Assembly (NCBI RefSeq): GCF_017897595.1
Contig: NZ_JAGKIK010000012.1
Coordinates: forward strand, 62,001-126,000
Origin: Aquimarina sp. U1-2
Lineage (GTDB): Bacteria > Bacteroidota > Bacteroidia > Flavobacteriales > Flavobacteriaceae
Length of the DNA: 64,000 nucleotides
Reading direction: 5' to 3'
The stretch's first letter is position 1, and each line of letters opens with the position of its first letter. A program made the position numbers and the translations under genes. The notes below the pieces were generated by a model, which was not told where the DNA came from, did no database searches, and saw nothing but the letters and a program-made list of their open reading frames with translations. This document shows positions 57,136 to 64,000 of this stretch, piece by piece.

Positions 57136-58557
57136 GTGAAAAAAGTACTTCATATCATAAGTTACATTGTGTTTTTGCTTTTTTTGCCTCGATTTGGATA
57201 TGCTCAATATACATTAAGTTTTAAAAAAGGAGTAGTTATTGATTCTCTTAATGTTCCAAATACAAAAAATACGTTTAGTCTTTATTTACCCACTAATTTT
57301 GAAACTGATAAAAACTGGCCCATAATTTTCGGCTTTGATTCTAATAATAATGTAAGTAGTAGTACACGATTATATAAAGAAGCGGCTGAAGAGTTTGGGT
57401 ATATCGTAGCGATTAGTAATTTCAGTAATGCACAAAATCTTGAAGAAAAGGCAACATATATAGCTACTTTTATGGATTATGTGGCCTCTATGTTTCCTAT
57501 TCAAAAGGGTAGAGTATATGTTACTGCGTTAGATGAAGATGCGAGACTTGTAAGTTTAATTCCTGCGCTTGATAATAAAAATGTGTTCGGAACTATTGCA
57601 ATCGGTGATAGTTATTTTTACGATTCTAGAATCAAAATAGCTAAAAATTTCTCCTATTTCGGAATTGTAAATAAGAATAATTATCGGTACAAGGATTTTA
57701 CCAGAACTGTAAGATATCTTAAAAGAAAAGCCATAGAGGCAGACCTCTTTACATTTAACGGCACATCAGATTACCCTTATCCGAAACTTTTAAAGAAACC
57801 ACTTTCTTCATTTACACTGCATGCTATGCTAAAAGGTCGAATGCCAATGGACTCGGTTTGGGTCAAACGCGAGTTTCAAAGAGCATTAGATAGTGTAGAG
57901 AAAAAACTTAGAAAGCAAGAGTTTTTATATGCATATAAAGAGCTTAGACGAATTCAATCTCAATTTCATTTGTTTTTTGATACCGATTTTCTTCGTGAGA
58001 AAGAGAAAAAGATCAAAAGAAACAAAGAATTTAGAAAGCAAAGGAGGTTAGAAGCAAAATATAATAGTTTAGAAGATAATTATAGACAAACCTACTTGTT
58101 TTTGATCGAAGAAGATATACGAGGAGTATTTTATGAAAATATGGGTTGGTGGCAATATCAAATGACAGAACTAGACTCTATTTATAAAAAAGATGGTCTG
58201 TATTCTCAAAATATGGTAGGCAGAGTAAAAGGGTATCTTAAAAATACATTATCTACCTACAAGAGCAAACTCGCTAAAAAACCAAAAAATTTTGAAAAAC
58301 GTATGTTTATTACAATTTTAAGTACGATCGTAGACCATAAGGATTATGAATCGTATAAAGAGATTATATCTTTAAGTGCACAGGATCAAGATAACACCAC
58401 CGCATTATTTTATCTTGAAAGACTTCTTAAAAATGGGTATGAACATTTCGAAGCTTTATACCAAATCAAAGGCACGCTGGCACTTCGAATGTCTAAAGAA
58501 TATAATGCGCTAATAAAAAAATACTTAGGAAAGTCTAAATACTTTTTTGGAGATTAA
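57136..58557 (+). CDS. Secreted esterase-fold-like hypothetical protein
   Basis: The 473-residue protein starts with GTG and has a signal peptide (about 1-23, ending GYAQ). Residues about 25-230 look like an alpha/beta hydrolase or PHB-depolymerase-type fold ('TKNTFSLYLPTNFETDKNWP', 'IIFGFDSN', 'GTIAIGDSYFYDS'). Where a GxSxG nucleophile would be expected the sequence reads 'YVTALDEDARLVSLI', so the catalytic Ser seems lost. The C-terminal half is Lys/Arg-rich and helical ('KLRKQEFLYAYKELRRIQSQ') and may hold TPR-like repeats. It is probably a non-catalytic binding protein in the periplasm. Function unknown. Confidence 0.6.
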   Translation: MKKVLHIISYIVFLLFLPRFGYAQYTLSFKKGVVIDSLNVPNTKNTFSLYLPTNFETDKNWPIIFGFDSNNNVSSSTRLYKEAAEEFGYIVAISNFSNAQNLEEKATYIATFMDYVASMFPIQKGRVYVTALDEDARLVSLIPALDNKNVFGTIAIGDSYFYDSRIKIAKNFSYFGIVNKNNYRYKDFTRTVRYLKRKAIEADLFTFNGTSDYPYPKLLKKPLSSFTLHAMLKGRMPMDSVWVKREFQRALDSVEKKLRKQEFLYAYKELRRIQSQFHLFFDTDFLREKEKKIKRNKEFRKQRRLEAKYNSLEDNYRQTYLFLIEEDIRGVFYENMGWWQYQMTELDSIYKKDGLYSQNMVGRVKGYLKNTLSTYKSKLAKKPKNFEKRMFITILSTIVDHKDYESYKEIISLSAQDQDNTTALFYLERLLKNGYEHFEALYQIKGTLALRMSKEYNALIKKYLGKSKYFFGD

Positions 58558-58801
58558 TGCCTGGTTGTTACTGCGTATATTTGTCAACTAATAAAATAAA
58601 AGTAGCTCTTACCTGCAATCAATGACCGTAATAAACCAGTCTCAACATGTTTTATGCATTTTTTTGTAATTCTTTCAAAACATATTGAAAATATATGAAT
58701 TTGAGTATTTCATCGATTTTTTATGTTTTTAAACGTTGTATTTTTGGAATATTAATTTCTTTTACTTTATATTTACCCAAGTTAACTCATTGATGTAGTG
58801 T

Positions 58802-58854
58802 CTGAAACTAAAATTTTAACCTGTTTGATGATTCAGGTTAAAATTTCAGTTTTA
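58802..58854. repeat. Long AT-rich hairpin
   Basis: CTGAAACTAAAATTTTAACC (from 58802) pairs with GGTTAAAATTTCAGTTTTAG (to 58854) with two mismatches across a 10-nt loop. It lies just upstream of RNA copy 2 and could terminate transcription coming from upstream. Confidence 0.55.
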
Positions 58855-58869
58855 GAATGCATCAGGGAT

Positions 58870-58974
58870 AAATTAAGTGTGAGGACATTAGTCTAAAGAC
58901 CTCAAATCTTGAAGCTAAAGAGAGTACATAATTTGCCCGGATACAGGAAGCGCTCGTAAGAGCGCTTTTTTTTT
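58870..58974 (+). ncRNA. Structured RNA element, copy 2, with terminator
   Basis: Outer stem AAATTA-a-GTGT (58870-58880) pairs with GTAC-a-TAATTT (58924-58934). The conserved loop GAGGACA (58881-58887) faces AGAGA. The inner stem starts TTAG/CTAA and continues with a possible AAGA/TCTT pairing. A terminator follows: AGCGCTC with GAGCGCT and nine T (to 58974). There is no A-run upstream of the terminator, which supports transcription on the plus strand. Confidence 0.78.
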
Positions 58975-59310
58975 GACCCGTAAAATAGCACTTTCTAATT
59001 TTAGCGTTGAGCTAGTATAAGAACTAGATGTCATTGGTATAGAAATGAAGCTTATTTACGCGTATACCGTAATTTTAATATAGAAGAAGCTTACTAGTAT
59101 ATTTCATCAATTTTGTAGCCAAATTACTAGTATAAAAATGTATTTTAATCTTATTTGCTAAAAAATTGTGTATTTTATCGAATATATTTGCTTTTTATCT
59201 TTTAATTATCTTATATTAGTAATGTACAAAACGGTACAGATGTTCTTAAAAAATTTGAATTTAAAAGGTTATGACGATAATCAGGCAAATAAAAATTTTT
59301 GAGTGCATCC

Positions 59311-59431
59311 GGTAAAATTAAGTGTGAGGACATTGGTTTAGAAAACCCCAAATCGTAAACTAAAGAGAGTACGTAATTTTTGCCCCAAAATTAAAAAAGC
59401 ATCTGCTATCCCCAAAAGCAGATGCTTTTTT
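59311..59431 (+). ncRNA. Structured RNA element, copy 3, with terminator
   Basis: Outer stem AAAATTA-a-GTGT (59314-59325) pairs with GTAC-g-TAATTTT (59369-59380), with extra GG/CC at the base. The loop GAGGACA (59326-59332) faces AGAGA (59364-59368). Inner stem TTGGTTT (59333-59339) pairs with AAACTAA (59357-59363); a G-U pair here replaces the A-U pair of copy 1. A terminator follows, GCATCTGC with GCAGATGC and six T (to 59431). Confidence 0.78.
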
Positions 59432-59439
59432 AGTAAACT

Positions 59440-59670
59440 AGTTTAACCCGCTTTATGCATTAGAAAATTTATTACGGCTTTAAACTGTTGCAAAACCGAG
59501 TACTACGTTGTGTTTTTAAGTTTCACCGTAGCCCTTTGACTGCGCTTATGGTGGACTGTTACGCTGAAACTTAGAAAACACATCCAACGCTACATTTCGC
59601 TTAAAGCAGTGCTTTGTCGTGGCATTTTCAACCCTTATAACGAAATTCTAATGCATAAACCGGGTTTAAT
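59440..59670. repeat. MITE-like inverted-repeat element
   Basis: GTTTAACCCGCTTTATGCAT (from 59441) and its near-inverse (ATGCATAAACCGGGTTTAA, to 59670) bound about 230 bp. The inner part is also partly self-complementary (GTTGTGTTTTTAAGTTTCA against TGAAACTTAGAAAACACATC). It has no coding capacity. Parts of it recur at 48858-48907, 6194 and 61756. Confidence 0.62.
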
Positions 59671-59704
59671 CTTTTAGTTGAATACCTGTTAAGTGTGTAT
59701 GCGT

Positions 59705-60937
59705 TTACTTAGTTAAGATAGAAGCGCCTCTCATGCGTTCTTTATTTAATTTATATATTACTAATAAGAGTAAGAGTATTCCAATTACCGAGATACATGA
59801 CATTACTATCCAACTGTCTGTGTATCCATAAGCGTCGATAAGTTGCATTCCCGAATTATGACCAAAAATGTGCGCGATTGAAAATGACATAGCATATAAC
59901 CCCATATAAGCTCCTTGTCTTCCTCTTTTTGATCGATTTAAGGCAAATGCGTTTCCAAACGGAAATGCAATCATTTCACCCAAAGTTGCCATAATCATTC
60001 CTATAATCAAGATGCCAATCCATGGAGTAACCAGTAAAAGTATAAAGCTTACCCCAACACAAATAAAACCACCAATCACATACCCTACTTTAGAAATATT
60101 TGTTTTTTCTAGATAGGTAATCAATGGCATTTCAAATAAGAAAATTAGTGCACCGTTTAGAGCAAGTAATAAACCAATACTCTCTTCAGTAAGTTGATGC
60201 ACTTCTTTATAGTACAAAGGAATGGTAGAAAAATACTGTACAAAGATAAAACCAAAAAGGGCTAGAGCAATCAAAAAAAGTAGATATGTATTATCCTGAT
60301 GTGCAGCAATAGGATGTTCTACTACAACTTCTTTATCCAGTTCTTTGGCTTTTTTAGGGTTCAATGTCTGTAGCATTACCAAAGAGGCTATGATACAGGT
60401 AACTCCGTCAACCCAAAATAGTCCATGATACCCGATTGTAGCGATTATGAGTCCGCCCAGTGCTGGTCCCAAAGAAAATCCTAAATTAATAGCGAGTCTT
60501 ATAAAAGTTAGTGACCTGGTCTTATTTTCTGGTTTACTATAGGCACTTAACGCTACAAAAAACGCTGGTCTTGCAGTATCTGCTACAGTAATCAGGATGA
60601 AAAAACTTAGACAAATACTCCAAAAGCCTGAGAAATACTGTACAATCAGAAATGAAATCCCTGTTAAAAATAACGAACCTAAAATAACTTTAAAATATCC
60701 TATACGGTCACTTAATTTTCCACCAAGCCAAGCGCCAAAAAAAGAACCTAAACCATAGCTAGTCATTACCCAGCCAACTTGTTCTAATGAAAAACTAAGG
60801 GTATCGGTTAGGTAAAGTGACAAAAATGGAATCACCATCGCTCCGGCTCTGTTGATGAGTGTAATCAAAGCCAACCACCAAACTTCTTTAGATAAACCCG
60901 AAAACGAGTCGATATACTGAAGTAAAATTTTTTTCAA
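59705..60937 (-). CDS. MFS transporter
   Basis: The 410-residue inner-membrane protein has 12 predicted helices. The MFS loop 2-3 motif is 'GSFFGAWLGGKLSDRIGYFK'. Other segments, such as 'FIRLAINLGFSLGPALGGLI' and 'LGEMIAFPFGNAFALNRSKR', are typical of drug:H+ antiporter-type (DHA1/MdtH-like) members. The substrate is unknown. It is divergent from the DUF1684 gene, and the element at 61030-61078, resembling those before the ECF sigma gene and sodC, lies between them. Confidence 0.9.
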   Translation of the reverse strand: MKKILLQYIDSFSGLSKEVWWLALITLINRAGAMVIPFLSLYLTDTLSFSLEQVGWVMTSYGLGSFFGAWLGGKLSDRIGYFKVILGSLFLTGISFLIVQYFSGFWSICLSFFILITVADTARPAFFVALSAYSKPENKTRSLTFIRLAINLGFSLGPALGGLIIATIGYHGLFWVDGVTCIIASLVMLQTLNPKKAKELDKEVVVEHPIAAHQDNTYLLFLIALALFGFIFVQYFSTIPLYYKEVHQLTEESIGLLLALNGALIFLFEMPLITYLEKTNISKVGYVIGGFICVGVSFILLLVTPWIGILIIGMIMATLGEMIAFPFGNAFALNRSKRGRQGAYMGLYAMSFSIAHIFGHNSGMQLIDAYGYTDSWIVMSCISVIGILLLLLVIYKLNKERMRGASILTK

Positions 60938-61029
60938 TTGCTTATGATTTTTGTCAAGTGCTTCAAATAGTGAATAAAAGTAAATTTTTTATAGATGATT
61001 TGAGTACAATTTTTTGATTAGTTAACATA

Positions 61030-61078
61030 GAACTGTTTTACACTTTTTTCAATTTGCTAAAAAAGTGTAAACCAGTTC
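61030..61078. promoter_or_regulatory. Palindromic copy C of the sigma/sodC upstream element
   Basis: GAACTGTTTTACACTTTTTT (61030-61049) and AAAAAAGTGTAAACCAGTTC (61059-61078) form a 20-bp inverted repeat with one mismatch around CAATTTGCT. The left half plus loop matches 761-790 and 1799-1827. It lies between the divergent MFS and DUF1684 genes and could serve both. Confidence 0.6.
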
Positions 61079-61114
61079 TCATTGTAAATTGTACTTTTGC
61101 AAAAAAATAGCACG

Positions 61115-61729
61115 GTGATTCGATTATTTTTGATAGTATTTTTTCTTTTTGAGAGTATGATGGCACAAAACCAACCTCATATTAGAAGAATATTGTCATT
61201 TCAGCATGATTTAAACAAAAAGTTTGCAGAAGAAGAGAAATCACCTTTACCGCCAAAGGATTTTGAACAATTTAAGGAATTAGACTTTTTTGAAGTAGAT
61301 ACTTCGTATTGTATCGTAGCCAAGTTTATTCGCACACCTTATGAATCTCCATTTATTATGAAAACCACTACGGGTACAGAGCCTTTATTTGTGAAGTATG
61401 GAGAAGCGCATTTTTTGATACAAGAACAATCTTTTGTTCTGAATATTTACCAAAACCAAGAATTAGTAGGAGAGCCGGGTTACGATAATTATTTGTTTTT
61501 ACCTTTTACAGATACTTCTAACGGAAGCGCTACGTATACCAACGGACGCTATATAGATCTTAAAATTCCCGATGGAGAAACCATACTGCTCGATTTTAAT
61601 ACCGCCTATAATCCTAATTGTGCGTATAGTGATCGATATTCATGTCCTGTGCCACCAGAGGAAAATCATCTGGACATCGAAATATTAGCGGGAGTTCGAA
61701 AATTTAGAAAGCATCCAGATAATGAATGA
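61115..61729 (+). CDS. DUF1684 secreted protein
   Basis: I use GTG 61115, which starts the signal peptide MIRLFLIVFFLFESMMAQ; an in-frame TTG lies 18 bp upstream. The mature protein of about 185 residues has the DUF1684 pattern 'EEEKSPLPPKDFEQFKELDF', 'GEAHFLIQEQSFVLNIYQNQ', 'YLFLPFTDTSNGSATYTNGR' and 'LLDFNTAYNPNCAYSDRYSC' ending with 'PVPPEENHLDIEILAG'. The family function is unknown. A TACTTTTG box at 61092-61099 is close to the start. Confidence 0.88.
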   Translation: MIRLFLIVFFLFESMMAQNQPHIRRILSFQHDLNKKFAEEEKSPLPPKDFEQFKELDFFEVDTSYCIVAKFIRTPYESPFIMKTTTGTEPLFVKYGEAHFLIQEQSFVLNIYQNQELVGEPGYDNYLFLPFTDTSNGSATYTNGRYIDLKIPDGETILLDFNTAYNPNCAYSDRYSCPVPPEENHLDIEILAGVRKFRKHPDNE

Positions 61730-61755
61730 TGAAGGCATTTCAAGCCATAATAGAT

Positions 61756-61781
61756 TTTATTATGCATAATTCGGGTTAAAC
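61756..61781. repeat. Inverted copy of the GTTTAACC dispersed repeat
   Basis: ATTATGCATAATTCGGGTTA continuing AAC is the reverse of GTTTAACCCG...ATGCAT seen at 59440. A second degenerate repeat follows at 61933-61970 (GAATGCTTTGTGGGCTTGCC). The region up to 62015 has no gene. Confidence 0.45.
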
Positions 61782-62015
61782 CGCGTGAAATTCTATGTCT
61801 TCTATCAAAACTAAATCAGCACGATCATTAGGTTCTTATCTAATGATCATGCTGAAAACAAGAGTTGTATTAGCATCGTCAAAGGGTACGATACCCAGAG
61901 TCTTGACTCAAAATTGAAAAATTGCTTTCAACGAATGCTTTGTGGGCTTGCCTCGAGATAGTTTACTACCAAATCTTGAAGCTTGTACTTTGGTATACTA
62001 GTATTAACGTATACT

Positions 62016-63134
62016 TTAGAATTTGTAAATAGCTCCTAGTACAAATGAAGAAAGACTACTGGTAACTTCTAAGTCATTATCAACAAAAGCATCGTCAGAA
62101 GAATCAATTCTTAATTCTGGTTTTATTATTAAATTACCAATATCATAGCTTCCTGTAAGTGTAACAGCGATTACTTCACCATCACCTTCTTCATCAAATG
62201 CTATAGGAGAAAAGAAATCTATGCCATTTGTGACGACCAAACCAAAATTGTATTGCGAAAAATATTCGGCGCGCAATCCAAGTGTAAATTGCTCTGATGT
62301 TTTGTACTGGGGATATAATGCAAGTCCGTAAAATCCTGATGCATCAACATCACCTTCATTTTCGGTGGATAAATACGTAGCATTAACACCGAGATAAAAA
62401 TCTGCGGTAACATCCCATCCTGTAGTTAAATCCACTTGAAAAGTAGGTTCGACATCTTCAGGTTCTCCTTCATTACCATATCTAAAATTCAAAAATGCAC
62501 TTCCGCTATCATCAATATATCCTAATTGTGCGCCAAGAATATACGTGTCGAATGGATTGTTTTCTGTAAAATCTGTAGGGTTCATGACAGCAAGCATGGC
62601 AGTCCATTTGTCGTTAAGCGTAAAATCAGCTTTTAGTCCGGTATGCGAAAACGGACCATAAGAGAACATGTATGATGTAGAATAATTGAAATTTCCAACG
62701 GGAGAAATAACTTCGTACCCTAAAAAAGTATTAAAATTACCAAAAGTAAATTTTATGTTTTCAGAAACGTTCCAGTAAACATAAAGTTGATTAACGATTT
62801 GAGCAGAATCATCAGAGTTAAAAACTGCATCTTCTCCTCTTTGCCCAAACACAAGATCGGCTACAAAACCCACTTTTTCGCTTTCAAAGCCAAGTATAGT
62901 ATTCACCATCCCTAGCGCAAAGCCGCTTTCGTTAGCAAAAGATGTACCCGGTGCAACAGTATTATCATTGGGCGCTCCTATGTTGTACCTATAGTAACCA
63001 TCTACAGAGCCACTTATTGAAAAATTGTCAAACCATCCTTTATCGTCTTCCTGTGCTTGGCAGATATAACTAGTAAAGCCTAAAAAAATAAGTACATACG
63101 TTTTAAAAAAATTTGTTACGGTTTTTGTTTTCAT
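62016..63134 (-). CDS. Outer membrane beta-barrel porin (BBP2/OmpL-like)
   Basis: The 372-residue protein has a signal peptide (about 1-27, ending CQAQ) and a barrel of alternating beta strands with aromatic girdles ('FSISGSVDGYYRYNIG', 'NIKFTFGNFNTFLGYEVISP', 'LRAEYFSQYNFGLVVTNG'). It ends 'SSFVLGAIYKF' with the terminal Phe typical of outer membrane insertion. It fits the putative beta-barrel porin-2 family of Bacteroidota, which often sits beside ammonium transporter genes, although none is seen here. It probably lets small solutes pass the outer membrane. Confidence 0.86.
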   Translation of the reverse strand: MKTKTVTNFFKTYVLIFLGFTSYICQAQEDDKGWFDNFSISGSVDGYYRYNIGAPNDNTVAPGTSFANESGFALGMVNTILGFESEKVGFVADLVFGQRGEDAVFNSDDSAQIVNQLYVYWNVSENIKFTFGNFNTFLGYEVISPVGNFNYSTSYMFSYGPFSHTGLKADFTLNDKWTAMLAVMNPTDFTENNPFDTYILGAQLGYIDDSGSAFLNFRYGNEGEPEDVEPTFQVDLTTGWDVTADFYLGVNATYLSTENEGDVDASGFYGLALYPQYKTSEQFTLGLRAEYFSQYNFGLVVTNGIDFFSPIAFDEEGDGEVIAVTLTGSYDIGNLIIKPELRIDSSDDAFVDNDLEVTSSLSSFVLGAIYKF

Positions 63135-63642
63135 AATTATTAATCTAATAGTTTTTAATTGGTTTTGTAAAACTATGTTAAAATAATATTACCCTTATAA
63201 AAAATAAGGTATTGTGGTTAATTTTTATACTATTGATAGTTTATACCTATAAAAAATAAGGGTTTAACTTTTATTTTAGTAAATTTTAAGAATTTAAAAG
63301 TAGTTTTTGTACGGTTTTTTAGTAAAAATCTCTTTTATTTGGAAACAAATAGCATAGAAGTGCCTAAATTTTAGGTTTTTATAAGATATGCGAATGAATA
63401 ATAGGTAGTAAATAAGTATCGTGAAACGCGTAGTAATGAAATTTTTAATAAATATCCGTAATTTAACCTAAACGGTTTGCGTTAAGCTGAACACTGTAAC
63501 GAGTTCAGCACAGGCTCGTTTCAGCTTCTCATCTCAATGTGCTGACAATAAACTTAATGAGATCCTGAAATGAATTCAGGATGACTTCTCAGTTAAATTT
63601 TGATTTGCGAACTATAGTTTCTATTTTCTTCATAAACACGAA
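63135..63642. repeat. Intergenic region with palindromic repeats
   Basis: No gene is visible. Two palindromes, GCTGAAC...GTTCAGC (63486-63509) and ATCCTGAA...TTCAGGAT (63562-63582), lie within a G+C-richer patch 63480-63590 that looks like a dispersed REP-type element. The 63180-63300 stretch has two copies of CCTTATAAAAAATAAGG-type sequence (63191-63207 and 63247-63262, imperfect). Confidence 0.5.
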
Positions 63643-64000
63643 TTATTTGGTAATAAATATACCTAGAAATACAAAGAAGAGCGCAAGTACTAAAGATCCA
63701 AAAGTATAAATAAAAAAGTTAATAAAATCGCCTGATTTTAAAAGCATGTGATTCTCGTAGGCAAAAGTAGAAAATGTCGTGAACCCTCCACAAAAACCAG
63801 TAGCAAGAAGAAGTATTGTATGTTGAGAGAATGTACTGTTTTTAAAAGCAACTCCCATAATAATACCTATTAAAAACGAGCCCAAGATGTTAATAGTAAA
63901 TGTGCCAAAGGGAATATTGGTCGTAGCTGTATTGAGATATTTGCTCATCAGATAACGGGCTATGCTTCCTGTACCTCCACCGACAAAGACCAAAAAAATT
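63643..64000 (-). CDS. crcB: Fluoride channel CrcB/FluC (5' end outside the window)
   Basis: The frame reads in from the window edge as '..IFLVFVGGGTGSIARYLMSK', so the true start is just beyond 64000. Four hydrophobic helices, 'PFGTFTINILGSFLIGIIMG', 'ATGFCGGFTTFSTFAYENHM' and the polar Asn/Phe/Thr residues of the central helices define the CrcB/FluC family. It exports fluoride as a dual-topology dimer. Only about 119 residues are visible, close to the full length of about 125. Confidence 0.94.
   Translation of the reverse strand, partial: IFLVFVGGGTGSIARYLMSKYLNTATTNIPFGTFTINILGSFLIGIIMGVAFKNSTFSQHTILLLATGFCGGFTTFSTFAYENHMLLKSGDFINFFIYTFGSLVLALFFVFLGIFITK

Noticed and set aside
63994..64000. 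A fluoride riboswitch upstream of crcB
   Set aside because: The region upstream of crcB lies outside the window, so nothing can be said.

Overview
The window reads as a chromosomal segment of a marine-type member of the Flavobacteriia (Bacteroidota). The DNA is AT-rich. Several secreted proteins end in a type IX secretion (T9SS) sorting domain, the clearest promoter has the Bacteroidota -7 form TAnnTTTG, and the tmRNA encodes the tag GENNYALAA. Genus cannot be fixed from the sequence alone.

Left part (1-24.3 kb). The window opens with an ECF sigma / anti-sigma pair and a Cu/Zn superoxide dismutase lipoprotein, whose upstream regions share one long sequence element. Next come a secreted M36 metalloprotease, a cupin lipoprotein, an AraC regulator and a DJ-1/PfpI lipoprotein. 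A TetR regulator follows, with two matching operators, controlling itself and a thioredoxin-reductase-like oxidoreductase. A decayed HxlR regulator precedes a polysaccharide-related block: a GH3 beta-glucosidase, a GH39-like multidomain glycosidase, a parallel beta-helix protein, a lipoprotein with one haem-c motif, and a TPR/LuxR-type membrane regulator.

Middle part (24.5-42.4 kb). This looks like a genomic island next to the tmRNA gene ssrA. The last 14 bp of ssrA are repeated 17.9 kb away beside a terminator-like hairpin, as expected when an element integrates at the 3' end of ssrA. The island carries a T9SS surface protein, a 3155-residue SpvB/Tc/Rhs polymorphic toxin with a nuclease-like tip and immunity gene, and a displaced second Rhs tip cassette with its own lipoprotein partner. 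The displaced core is split by a complete DDE insertion sequence; an IS21-type remnant lies near ssrA. No integrase was found.

Right part (42.4-64 kb). This is mostly housekeeping: ssrA, a saccharopine/alanine dehydrogenase-like enzyme, pyrF, a BtuF-like protein, an alpha/beta hydrolase, a DUF4197 lipoprotein, a PqqB-like metallo-hydrolase, the fused mutase IcmF, a membrane LuxR-type regulator, an AGCS symporter, an Lrp/AsnC regulator, an MFS transporter, a DUF1684 protein, a BBP2 porin and the fluoride channel CrcB. Between 56.6 and 59.4 kb are three copies of a structured RNA element, each with its own intrinsic terminator. Core loops are conserved while the stems covary. This is the best candidate here for an undescribed non-coding RNA family.
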